A stretch of 13,204 nucleotides of DNA from an uncultured Anaerolineaceae bacterium (lineage in GTDB: Bacteria; Chloroflexota; Anaerolineae; Anaerolineales; Anaerolineaceae): assembly GCA_937897615.1 (NCBI GenBank), contig CALCNO010000105.1, positions 1 through 13,204 of the forward strand, given 5' to 3'. The position numbers and the translations under genes are program-made. Below, piece after piece: positions 5,921 to 13,204 of this stretch (position 1 is the first letter of the stretch; the number at the start of each line of letters is the position of its first letter). The notes below the pieces were generated by a model. That model had not been told where the DNA came from. It did not search any database and saw only the letters and a program-made list of their open reading frames with translations.

Positions 5921-7678
5921 TTAACGGATTTGTGGGATGGTGAACATGAACGTGGAGCCTTTGCCCGGTTGGCTGGTGGCCCAGATGCTGCCGCCGTGGC
6001 TTTCAACGATGTGTCGGGCGATGGATAACCCCAAACCGGTACCTCCGCTGGCCCTGGCCCGGTCGGTCTTGTAGAAGCGTTCAAAGATTCTTTCCAAGTC
6101 GTTTTCAGAAATGCCGATGCCGCTGTCCTCAACGCTGAAGAGAATATTGTGGCCGTCAACACCTGCGCTGATCTTGATCCTGCCGCCCGGGTTGGTGAAC
6201 TTGATGGCATTGTGCAGCAGGTTAACGATCACCTGTTCGATGCGGCTGCTGTCGGCGTTGGCCTTTGGCAGGTTCTTTGGCAGGTCAGTTTGCATCTCAA
6301 TGCCGGCTCTTTCGGCCTGGAGCCGCATGCGTTCGATGGCGGCTTCGGCCAGCGCGCGCGGGTCAGTGGCTTTGCGCTTGAGGGGTACCCTGCCGGATTC
6401 GATCTTGGAAAGGTCCAGCAATTCCTGCACAATCTGCGTTAGATTGTCGATTTCCATGTTCATCTGCTGTAAAAAGTGCTCGGCCTGTTTTTCGTCTTTG
6501 ATGGCGCCATCGGTGAGCGTCTCTACCAGCAGCTTGAGCGAGGTGAGCGGGGTGCGCAATTCGTGAGAGACATTGCTCACAAAGTCCTGGCGCACGGTTT
6601 GCAGTTTGTGCAAGAGCGTAAGGTCCTGAAAGAGCAGCAGGATATCCCCGGAGGGATTTCCCCTGATGGGAGAGGCCGTTACCTGTACGCTCTCCTGAGC
6701 CGTGGTGGTTTGAATAAAGCCGGATTGAACGGTTTGGGTGGCCTGGCACTGCTTCCAAAGCTCCAGCACCTGGTGGTGCCGTACCACCTCAGCCAGCGAG
6801 CTGTTGTTGGGGTTTGGCGAATCAACCTGGAATAATTCCATTGCCGCCGGGTTCATCAAAGTCACGTTGCCAGTTTCATCCACCAGCATCACCCCGTCCT
6901 TCATGTTGGACAGAATGGCATCGTTCTTGGCTCTTTCGCCTTCGATTGAAGCCACCTGCACTGCGATTTGTTCCACCATTGTGTTGAAGGAAGAGGCGAT
7001 GGTGCCGATTTCATCCTGCCGGTTGGTTTCTTCAATTTTGCTGAGGTTGCCCAGAGAAAGGTCGCGCACCTTCTGGCTGATGCGCAGCAGAGGATTCACT
7101 TTTGCGCCGGATTGCACGAACATTAAGATCAGGCTGAGGGCAATTCCCGCAATGCTCACCAGAAGGATGAACTCTCTGTACTGTGCCATTGTGGTATCGA
7201 TCAGGGTGATGGGCTTTGCCAGCCGCACCACGGCAATGACCTTTCCATCCTGGATGACCGGCGAAGCGCAATAGAGCAGGCGCGTATGCAGGGTGGCACT
7301 GGTGCGGATGGCGGTAGTGGTTTGTCCCTGCAGAGCGGCTTGCACCTCCGGCCGGGTGAGGTGGTTCTCAAGTGAGGTGGGGTCTGTCTCGGATTCGCCG
7401 ATGACCTGCCCATCCGGGAGGATGATCGTCACCCGGTCACCGGTGGCTGTTGCCAGCACATGCACCAGATCTGCCACTTTTTGTGCTTCCAGCGGCCCGC
7501 CGGAAAGAAGCATCTGGTTGGCCGCCAGTTGTGTCTCTGCGGAAAGCTCGTTCTTCCAGTTTTCAAGAACAAAATTTTCAAAATAGCGCGTGGTGGCAAA
7601 GGCCATCACCAGCATCAGCAGGGTGATCACCACCACGTAAGGGATAGCCGTTTTCTTGATGAACGAGATGCTTTTCAT
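5921..7678 (-). CDS. phoR: PhoR-type phosphate sensor histidine kinase
   Basis: This membrane sensor kinase of about 585 residues is the partner of the adjacent PhoP. The order is: membrane segment 1 (about 13-29), an extracytoplasmic domain (about 30-165), membrane segment 2 (about 170-190), HAMP (about 191-245), a PAS domain (about 252-350), the dimerisation/phosphoacceptor domain with SHELRTPLTSLK (phospho-His at about 372), and the ATPase domain. The ATPase domain carries N-box NLLHNAIKF, DSGIGI (about 518-523), FERFYK and GTGLGLSIARHIVESHGG. The HisKA region and PAS domain match the PhoR group. The ATG at 7678 shares its A with the phoP stop (TGATG) and has GAGGGG upstream; a GTG one codon earlier is an alternative. 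It has a full extracytoplasmic domain, unlike the short loop of the E. coli protein. Its function assignment leans on the pst neighbours. Confidence 0.93.
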   Translation of the reverse strand: MKSISFIKKTAIPYVVVITLLMLVMAFATTRYFENFVLENWKNELSAETQLAANQMLLSGGPLEAQKVADLVHVLATATGDRVTIILPDGQVIGESETDPTSLENHLTRPEVQAALQGQTTTAIRTSATLHTRLLYCASPVIQDGKVIAVVRLAKPITLIDTTMAQYREFILLVSIAGIALSLILMFVQSGAKVNPLLRISQKVRDLSLGNLSKIEETNRQDEIGTIASSFNTMVEQIAVQVASIEGERAKNDAILSNMKDGVMLVDETGNVTLMNPAAMELFQVDSPNPNNSSLAEVVRHHQVLELWKQCQATQTVQSGFIQTTTAQESVQVTASPIRGNPSGDILLLFQDLTLLHKLQTVRQDFVSNVSHELRTPLTSLKLLVETLTDGAIKDEKQAEHFLQQMNMEIDNLTQIVQELLDLSKIESGRVPLKRKATDPRALAEAAIERMRLQAERAGIEMQTDLPKNLPKANADSSRIEQVIVNLLHNAIKFTNPGGRIKISAGVDGHNILFSVEDSGIGISENDLERIFERFYKTDRARASGGTGLGLSIARHIVESHGGSIWATSQPGKGSTFMFTIPQIR

Positions 7679-8385
7679 CACCCCTCAAAGCGGTAGCCTG
7701 CGCCGCGCACAGTTACCAGGCGTTTGGGGTCGGCAGGGTCGGCCTCGATCTTTTGCCGCAGCCAGCGCATGTGCACATCCACGGTGCGGCTTTCGCCGAT
7801 GTAATCCCATCCCCACACCTGCTCCAGGATTCTCTCACGCGGCAGTGCCTTACCGATGTTTTTGGCCATGTACACCAGCAGGTCAAATTCCTTTGGCTTG
7901 AGATCGACCACTTTGCTGCTGATGGTTACCTCGCGGCGGTCCAGGTCGATCATCAGATTCCCGAAGGTGAGCGCCTGCGGTTTTTGTTCGACCGCTGCAG
8001 AAGGCTGCATTTCCTCGCGCATTAATTGCACCCTGCGCAACATGGCCTTTACCCGGGCCACCAGTTCGCGCATTGAGAAAGGTTTGACCATGTAATCGTC
8101 GGCGCCGACTTCCAACCCCACCACGCGGTCAATCTCGTCATCGCGTGCAGTGAGCATCAGGATGGGCACATTGGATTTGTGGCGGATGCGCCGACAAACC
8201 TCAAATCCATCAATGCCCGGCAGCATAATGTCTAGAATTAGCAGGTCAAAGGTGCCGCTTTCAAAGACCACGAGAGCGCGGTTGCCGTCTTCGGCTGTCT
8301 CCACTTCAAAGTCCTGCGCGCGCAGGTTAAACGCCAGGGTGTCGCGCAGTACCTTTTCATCTTCCACGATCAGGAGTTTGCTCAT
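7678..8385 (-). CDS. phoP: PhoP/PhoB-type response regulator
   Basis: This 235-residue OmpR/PhoB-family transcription factor has a receiver domain at residues 1-120, with acidic residues Glu8, Asp9 and Glu10, phosphoacceptor Asp52 (LILDIMLPG), Thr79 and Lys101. A linker of about 20 residues leads to a winged-helix DNA-binding domain (about 138-233) with LKPKEFDLLVYMAKN and the recognition-helix region SRTVDVHMRWLRQKIE, ending VRGAGYRFEG. Phosphorylated by PhoR, it is expected to bind direct repeats in front of phosphate-starvation genes; a candidate array precedes pstS here. Its ATG overlaps the stop of the upstream glycosyltransferase (ATGA), so phoP has no intergenic promoter of its own. 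The start is clear and all phosphorylation residues are intact. Confidence 0.95.
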   Translation of the reverse strand: MSKLLIVEDEKVLRDTLAFNLRAQDFEVETAEDGNRALVVFESGTFDLLILDIMLPGIDGFEVCRRIRHKSNVPILMLTARDDEIDRVVGLEVGADDYMVKPFSMRELVARVKAMLRRVQLMREEMQPSAAVEQKPQALTFGNLMIDLDRREVTISSKVVDLKPKEFDLLVYMAKNIGKALPRERILEQVWGWDYIGESRTVDVHMRWLRQKIEADPADPKRLVTVRGAGYRFEG

Positions 8386-9593
8386 TTGGCCTCGCTTAAT
8401 TCCAGCGCAATCCGTTCAAATTTTTCAGCCAGTTGCCGGCGGTTGAAGTGGATGGACACATAGGTTTTGCCGTTCTCCCCCAGTTTAGCCGCTTCGCCGG
8501 GGTGTTGGCTGATCCAGCGCGCTGCCTGCGCAAGTGACTGTGCATCGCCCGGTTGCACAAATAAACCGGCTTGTGCGCCTTCCACTACCTGCCGGATCAC
8601 GCCGTCAATGGCCAGCAGCACAGGTTTGCCGGCGGCCATGTAATCGAACACTTTGTTGGGGTAGGTAGTCTTGTAAAGTTCCAGTGGTTTGAGTATCGCC
8701 AGGCAGGCATCCGCCCCGGCGACCACCTCGGCCATCTGCGATTTGGGAACCGAGGGCAGGAAGAGCGTGTTGGAAAGACCCTTGCTCTGTGCCAGTTGCT
8801 GCAGCACCGCTTTCTCCTTGCCGTCACCTACAAAGACAAATCTAACTGCCTTCTCGTCTTTGAGCTGCTCCGCGGCGGCCAGCACCACCGGCAGGTCGTT
8901 GGAGATGCCGTGTGCTCCGGCGTAGAGGATCACGCAATTGTTTTCGAGGCCGTGCTGGCGGCGGAATTCCTTACCGCCCGCCTTGCTCACGAACATAGCC
9001 GGGTCAACGCCGTTTTCCACCAGGCGGATATCCCTGCCCCCGCGCCCCTTGATGTGCTCGGTGAAGCCGGGGGAGTTGACCACGATCACGTCGGCGTGGC
9101 GGTAGAGGAAGCGCTCCAGCCACAGCGAAAGACGGATAAGGGTCTTTTGGCGCAGTACCCCCACGGCGATGGCAAATGCCGGCCACAGGTCGCGCACCTC
9201 AAAGAGGAACGGTACGTGTTTGAGCCTGGCCAGCAGCCAGGCCGTCCAGCCTTGAAAGATCGGCGGTGAAGTACCCCACACCAGGTCAACCTGCTCCACG
9301 GCCAGCCCGGTGAAGAACGAAGAGAACATGAAGCTGAAGAAACTTAACACACGATGGAAAAAGCTGCGGTGCAGCGCCGGGTAGGTATACACCCGCCGGA
9401 TGGTCACACCGGGAATGGGGTGCTCCTTTTTTTTGGCTGCACTGCTGGACTTGCCGGTGAGATAGCTCACCGCGCTGGTGATGATGGTAACGCGATGCCC
9501 TTTTGCTGCGAGCGCGCGCGCCATTTCGATGTGGCGGGTTCCGCCGGGTTCGTCCAGGGCGGCAAAGGCCTGGTGGATCAGGAGGATGTGCAT
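8382..9593 (-). CDS. GT4-family glycosyltransferase (WbuB-like)
   Basis: This 403-residue GT-B fold enzyme probably adds a sugar to a lipid-linked oligosaccharide or capsule precursor at the cytoplasmic membrane face. The N-terminal half has the acceptor-side features HQAFAALDEPGGTRHIEMARAL (Gly-Gly near 17-18), a hydrophobic stretch at about 83-98 that may touch the membrane, and FEVRDLWP (131-138). The C-terminal half has the donor-side features LYAGAHG, FVFVGDG (253-259) and YPNKVFDYMAAGKPVLLAI (311-329). The last motif replaces the usual GT4 E-x7-E region and resembles the WbuB subgroup of amino-sugar transferases. Acceptor and sugar cannot be told from sequence. It starts 2 bp after the heparinase-like gene, with AGGAGGAG upstream, and its stop overlaps phoP. 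Confidence 0.92.
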   Translation of the reverse strand: MHILLIHQAFAALDEPGGTRHIEMARALAAKGHRVTIITSAVSYLTGKSSSAAKKKEHPIPGVTIRRVYTYPALHRSFFHRVLSFFSFMFSSFFTGLAVEQVDLVWGTSPPIFQGWTAWLLARLKHVPFLFEVRDLWPAFAIAVGVLRQKTLIRLSLWLERFLYRHADVIVVNSPGFTEHIKGRGGRDIRLVENGVDPAMFVSKAGGKEFRRQHGLENNCVILYAGAHGISNDLPVVLAAAEQLKDEKAVRFVFVGDGKEKAVLQQLAQSKGLSNTLFLPSVPKSQMAEVVAGADACLAILKPLELYKTTYPNKVFDYMAAGKPVLLAIDGVIRQVVEGAQAGLFVQPGDAQSLAQAARWISQHPGEAAKLGENGKTYVSIHFNRRQLAEKFERIALELSEAK

Positions 9594-9595
9594 GG

Positions 9596-11518
9596 TTACT
9601 TCTCCTCCTGTAATTGCCAGACTGAGTTTATGAGCAGGGAGGTGGAAGTCTGCCAGCTTAGTGCCAGCGAAAGCGCGGGGGTCTTAACGCCATAGGTGGG
9701 CGAGACCCAACCTCTGATTTCATCGGCTGCCTCACCAAGCAGAGAGACGCCGGCCCTGATCAGCGAAAGCTGCTGCGGGACCACTGTTATGTTGTCCTGT
9801 GCTTGCTTTGCGGTGATGCTCAAGCTGATGTGGCGTTTTCCCTGCGCCAGATGAAGGTTCTCACCTTGCCAGTTCCAATCCCAATCCGGCAGCAGCCAAT
9901 GGAGAGTGATCTGGTGGGAAGTGTGTTGCTTGCCAAAATCTACCCGGTCTGTGACGAGCACTGCTTGCGTGGAGGGGATCTCCAGGCTGCGTGTGTGCAG
10001 GATGCCCAGGCTGCGGTAGCCGTTCTGCTGGGCGGTGAGAACAGCGGAGCCGGGCTGCGATAGCAGTGTGCCCTGCGCCCATTTGAGCCAGAGGAACTTG
10101 CCGGCGCGCAGCATCTGGTTGTGCCCATCGATTGTGACGGTGTTATGCACGCGTGTCGCCATGAGGGCATTTTGCCAGGGAGGCGCAGCATTGTAGGCGT
10201 ACGTTCCGGCGTCCCGGGCGATGTTCTGTCCCTGCCACCACAGGTCTACATGGAGTTGGTCTGCATGGCCGGGGCGCCCGTTGAAATGAACCGCACGCAG
10301 GCTGCCCCACAGGGTTGTGCTGCCGCTGCGCTGTGTGCCGGTGTAAAAGGGCAATTCCTTTTTGGGCATATTCCCAGTGGGGAGATTTAGAACTTGTGCC
10401 AGCTCATCCCACGGACCGGCGGGCAAAGCTGCCTCGCCACAGAAGGCCAGGCTGGCGGCTTGTAGGGTGGGGCGGTAATCCGCATATTCCTGGCAGCCAA
10501 AGGGCAACAGCAGTGTGCCGTCGTTGTGCCCCAGGTTCGCTGCCTGCCCGCTGATGGGATCGCAATGTTCTTGCAGCCATCGGCTGGCCTGCGCCAGTCG
10601 TTCGCGCACCTGTGCGGGGAACTTACGGTTGTTATGCCGTTGGTAAGCGTCATAGATCAGCGCCAGGTGCAGCATCATGCGATGGTAATTGCTGCTGTGC
10701 TGGCAGTACGTGCCATCAGGGGCGATCTGCGCCAGCAGCGTTTTTTCAAACAAAGCCTGTCCACGGGTTTTCCATTTTGTTGCCCGGGAAGATTGGTCGG
10801 AAAAGAAAGCGCCCAGCAGGTACAGCCCCAGGGCTTCACTGAGGAGGTGGTTGTTATTCTGCGACTTCGCATAGGCAATGGTTGGCGGCAGGCGCAGCAA
10901 ATGCTGCCAGAGCGATTGCACTAATCCCCGCATTTGCGCCGGCGTGCTGTTGGCGGACAATGTAGGATAAGCCATTAGCCAGTTGAGCGCTCGCAGGGCA
11001 ACTTCCTGTGCAGAGACCCAGTTAGGGCCCAGGTATGCCGGGTTGGCCGTGTTGAATTCAGCAAAGCGTTTCCAGAAGAATTGCAGATACTTTTCCTTCC
11101 GGCTGATGGTAAAAGTGTGGAGCAGCGGCAGCAGCCAGCAGAAGCGCGCCGGTTCCCATAGCCATTTGATGTCCTGCTCGTTCACCGTATCGCTGTAGCT
11201 CGTCCAGTCCAGCAATGGCAATGGGAGGGCAAATTCGAGGGCCGCCATAGGACCGCCAAACGGGCGGAAGCGTTGCTGGAGAATTTCATCAACAGAGCCG
11301 ATGGGCGTGACCGTAAACTGCGGTGACTGGTGGAAGGACAGCAATTCCGGGAATGAGAGTGCAGAAATATCAAAACTTTTTTGATATTGCGGCGATGATT
11401 GGAGTCGTTTTGAACTAAAGCACCCCAGTTTTTTCTCCGCTGCGTAAATGGCATAGTGCCCCAATGAGCGAGGCCCAATTTCACTTAGCAGCAGGGTTGT
11501 TTTTTGCAGGGCGTTCAA
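9596..11518 (-). CDS. Heparinase II/III-family protein
   Basis: This 640-residue protein has the two-part layout of heparinase II/III-like polysaccharide lyases. A helical toroid spans about 100-375, with WEPARFCWLL (121-130), QNNNHLLSEALGLYLLG (220-236) and SSNYHRMMLHLALI (275-288). A beta-rich C-terminal part starts at about 390, with GRPGHADQLHVDLWW (414-428) and RVHNTVTIDGHNQ (456-468). The Asn, Tyr and His residues of these motifs are the likely catalytic set. No signal peptide is visible, unlike secreted lyases, so it may act on an intracellular precursor. The start is a TTG at 11518 with AGGA upstream; the next in-frame Met is about 90 codons downstream. It lies 17 bp after the oxidoreductase and 2 bp before the glycosyltransferase. 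Relatives sit in exopolysaccharide clusters; the true substrate is unknown. Confidence 0.88.
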   Translation of the reverse strand: MNALQKTTLLLSEIGPRSLGHYAIYAAEKKLGCFSSKRLQSSPQYQKSFDISALSFPELLSFHQSPQFTVTPIGSVDEILQQRFRPFGGPMAALEFALPLPLLDWTSYSDTVNEQDIKWLWEPARFCWLLPLLHTFTISRKEKYLQFFWKRFAEFNTANPAYLGPNWVSAQEVALRALNWLMAYPTLSANSTPAQMRGLVQSLWQHLLRLPPTIAYAKSQNNNHLLSEALGLYLLGAFFSDQSSRATKWKTRGQALFEKTLLAQIAPDGTYCQHSSNYHRMMLHLALIYDAYQRHNNRKFPAQVRERLAQASRWLQEHCDPISGQAANLGHNDGTLLLPFGCQEYADYRPTLQAASLAFCGEAALPAGPWDELAQVLNLPTGNMPKKELPFYTGTQRSGSTTLWGSLRAVHFNGRPGHADQLHVDLWWQGQNIARDAGTYAYNAAPPWQNALMATRVHNTVTIDGHNQMLRAGKFLWLKWAQGTLLSQPGSAVLTAQQNGYRSLGILHTRSLEIPSTQAVLVTDRVDFGKQHTSHQITLHWLLPDWDWNWQGENLHLAQGKRHISLSITAKQAQDNITVVPQQLSLIRAGVSLLGEAADEIRGWVSPTYGVKTPALSLALSWQTSTSLLINSVWQLQEEK

Positions 11519-11535
11519 TCGGTTGGTTCCTGCGG

Positions 11536-13204
11536 TTACTGGCCGACGGTGATCGTTTGCCCGCTGCTGGCAGACTGTACTGCGGCAAAACTGGCACGGG
11601 TGACGGCAAGTAACTGCTCATACGGAATGGGGGGGGCTTTTCCGGTGGTGATGGCCTGAAGGAAATTCGCCCAGGAGGCACGGTGGCCTTTATCCTGTGC
11701 AAGGCGTGCATGCAGCCTGGTGCTGGTGGATTCCTGCACAAGTTCCAACGTGCGGAAGTCGTCCAGCACACCAACACGCCCGGCGCTCAACACTTCCACG
11801 CGTTCTTTGGGGAAGTTCTTGTTGCCATTGGCCAGGTAATGGATTGTGGCCAGCGAGCCATCAGGATAGGTGAGCGAAATGACGCAGGAGTCTTGTGGAG
11901 CCTGCCCCAGCGGTGGCAGGCATTCCATCCTCACGCTGGTGGGCGACTGCCCGGTGAGGAAGGTGCAAAAGTCAATAAAATGGCAGCCTTCGCCGATGAT
12001 GCGCCCACCGCCCTGGTTGGGATCTTGTGTCCAGTGATTGGCTGGGAGGGCACCGGCATTGACGCGGTAATGGATCGCCATTGGTGCCGGGTTGCGCTGG
12101 AGGAATTCCTTTAGCTTGATGGCGAACGGAGCAAAACGGCGGTTGAATCCCACCGTGAGCAGTCCTTTGGGTTGTGCTACCAGCGCCTCTTCGACCTTGC
12201 GCAGTTCTTCATCTGTGATCGCCAGAGGCTTTTCGCAGTAAACGTGTTTTCCATTTTGCAGTGCACTGATCACCTGGCGTGCATGTTGCTGGTGGCGAGT
12301 GAGGATGACAACCGTGTTGATTTCGGCGCTGTTGAGGATTTCATTCTCATCCGAGGAGGCAAAGGTAAAGCCGAATTTTTTAGCAGCATGGGTGGCACTT
12401 AACCCGCTGGCAGAAGCAATACCGGTCAGAGTGGCGCCGCCGGTCTTTTTGACAGCCGGGAGAAAAACTGCCTGGGCGTAATTGCCGGCACCTAGGACGC
12501 CCACGCTGGTTTTGGCGTTGGCATGACTACTTTGCTGGAAGGTAACCTTTCGCGGCTGGGCTGCCGGTTGCGATTCTGGATAAGTGAGTAATACGCCCAG
12601 GAAAGGCTCGCCGGTCTTGCCGGTGATCAGCTCGTAGGCTTTCTCAGCCTGGCTGACGGGAAAGCGATGTGTGATGAGGGGTTTGACGTTCACCTTGTCC
12701 TGTGCCAGCAGCTCCACAAATGCTTGGATGTTGCGACCTTCCGTCCAGCGCACGTATCCTTGTGGGTAATCGTGCCCGCCTTCTTCATAAGCAGGGTCGT
12801 AACGCCCCGGCCCGTAGGAGCGCGATACTTTGAAGGTGAGTTCTTTTTCGTAATAGGGCTTGCGCGGCAGTTCCATGCCAAAGGCGCCAATGGCAATCAC
12901 TGTGCCGCGGTCGCGTGCCAGCATGCCTGCCAGTTCGACGGGATCGTTGCTGCGCGTATCGGCGCAGATGAGGATGTGGTCAAAACCGCGCCCGGCGGTA
13001 AAGGCACTGGCTGCGGCTTCGCAGCCTTGCCGGGCAACAGCATTGTATCCCAGGCTGGCGGCCAGTGCCACACGTTTGGCATCCAGATCGATGCCAAATA
13101 CCTCGCACCCGGCTGCCCCTGCAATTTGCACTGCCAGTAGCCCCAGCAGCCCCAGGCCGATGACGCACACCGATTCGCCAAGCTGTGGGGAAGCTAAACG
13201 GAAG
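11536..13204 (-). CDS. Two-domain oxidoreductase: zinc-type dehydrogenase plus Gfo/Idh/MocA (5' end missing)
   Basis: The frame is open to the window edge. The codon at 13170 is an internal GTG (valine), preceded by FRLASPQLGESV, so 556 codons of the C-terminal part are visible. The first part is the cofactor-binding half of a medium-chain dehydrogenase, with Rossmann motif GLGLLG; the zinc-site region is outside. After a Gln/Pro-rich linker (about 12570-12510) comes a second Rossmann domain, VGVLGAGNYAQAVFLPA, with the Gfo/Idh/MocA motifs VYCEKPLAI (the EKP lysine) and GGGRIIGEGCHFIDF (catalytic His/Asp). Such fusions occur in exopolysaccharide and O-antigen clusters next to heparinase-like and glycosyltransferase genes, where they probably oxidise or epimerise sugar-related intermediates. 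The real substrate is unknown. It is the first visible gene of the polysaccharide group. Confidence 0.92.
   Translation of the reverse strand, partial: FRLASPQLGESVCVIGLGLLGLLAVQIAGAAGCEVFGIDLDAKRVALAASLGYNAVARQGCEAAASAFTAGRGFDHILICADTRSNDPVELAGMLARDRGTVIAIGAFGMELPRKPYYEKELTFKVSRSYGPGRYDPAYEEGGHDYPQGYVRWTEGRNIQAFVELLAQDKVNVKPLITHRFPVSQAEKAYELITGKTGEPFLGVLLTYPESQPAAQPRKVTFQQSSHANAKTSVGVLGAGNYAQAVFLPAVKKTGGATLTGIASASGLSATHAAKKFGFTFASSDENEILNSAEINTVVILTRHQQHARQVISALQNGKHVYCEKPLAITDEELRKVEEALVAQPKGLLTVGFNRRFAPFAIKLKEFLQRNPAPMAIHYRVNAGALPANHWTQDPNQGGGRIIGEGCHFIDFCTFLTGQSPTSVRMECLPPLGQAPQDSCVISLTYPDGSLATIHYLANGNKNFPKERVEVLSAGRVGVLDDFRTLELVQESTSTRLHARLAQDKGHRASWANFLQAITTGKAPPIPYEQLLAVTRASFAAVQSASSGQTITVGQ

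Noticed and set aside
8571..9269. Open frame of 232 codons on the plus strand opposite the glycosyltransferase
   Set aside because: It is a complementary-strand shadow of a GC-rich coding region; no family resemblance or credible ribosome site was seen.

Overview
All eleven genes that can be supported lie on the minus strand, so transcription runs from high to low coordinates. The window is bacterial chromosome of moderate to high GC (by eye). The most likely source is a Chloroflexota bacterium of the Anaerolineae type. The clues are a phosphate-binding lipoprotein whose lipobox cysteine is followed by a long Thr/Pro/Ala linker, the Pho gene layout, and an exopolysaccharide-type trio with a two-domain oxidoreductase and a heparinase-like protein. 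This placement is inference, not proof.

In transcription order, 13204-8382 holds the end of a surface-polysaccharide cluster. It contains the 3' part of a fusion oxidoreductase (medium-chain dehydrogenase plus Gfo/Idh/MocA), a heparinase II/III-family protein and a GT4 glycosyltransferase. The glycosyltransferase stop codon overlaps the phoP start (ATGA). From there on the window is a phosphate-response block: phoP and phoR (two-component system), then pstS, pstC, pstA and pstB (high-affinity phosphate ABC transporter), then phoU, and finally the N-terminal 292 residues of an unrecognised protein with a long helical, probably coiled-coil, region and a GRAM/PH-like domain. That last gene runs off the window at position 1.

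The genes are tightly packed. Overlaps or gaps of 17 bp or less link the oxidoreductase through phoR, and pstC, pstA and pstB. Three gaps carry probable control sites. The phoR-pstS gap has TTAAC half-sites spaced 11 and 22 bp apart, consistent with a PhoP-binding array that drives pst. The pstS-pstC gap has a perfect 11-bp inverted repeat, whose distal arm contains the best Shine-Dalgarno-like sequence in front of pstC, together with a 10-codon mini-ORF overlapping the pstC start. The 222-bp pstB-phoU gap has a plausible sigma-70-type promoter.

In the working model, PhoR senses the Pst/PhoU state and phosphorylates PhoP. PhoP activates pstSCAB, PstSCAB imports phosphate, and PhoU signals sufficiency back to PhoR. 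Two points stand out: phoPR is translationally coupled to polysaccharide genes, and an uncharacterised coiled-coil/GRAM-like gene directly follows phoU. No RNA genes, insertion sequences, CRISPR arrays, attachment sites or origins were seen. No gene-free stretch exceeds about 220 bp.
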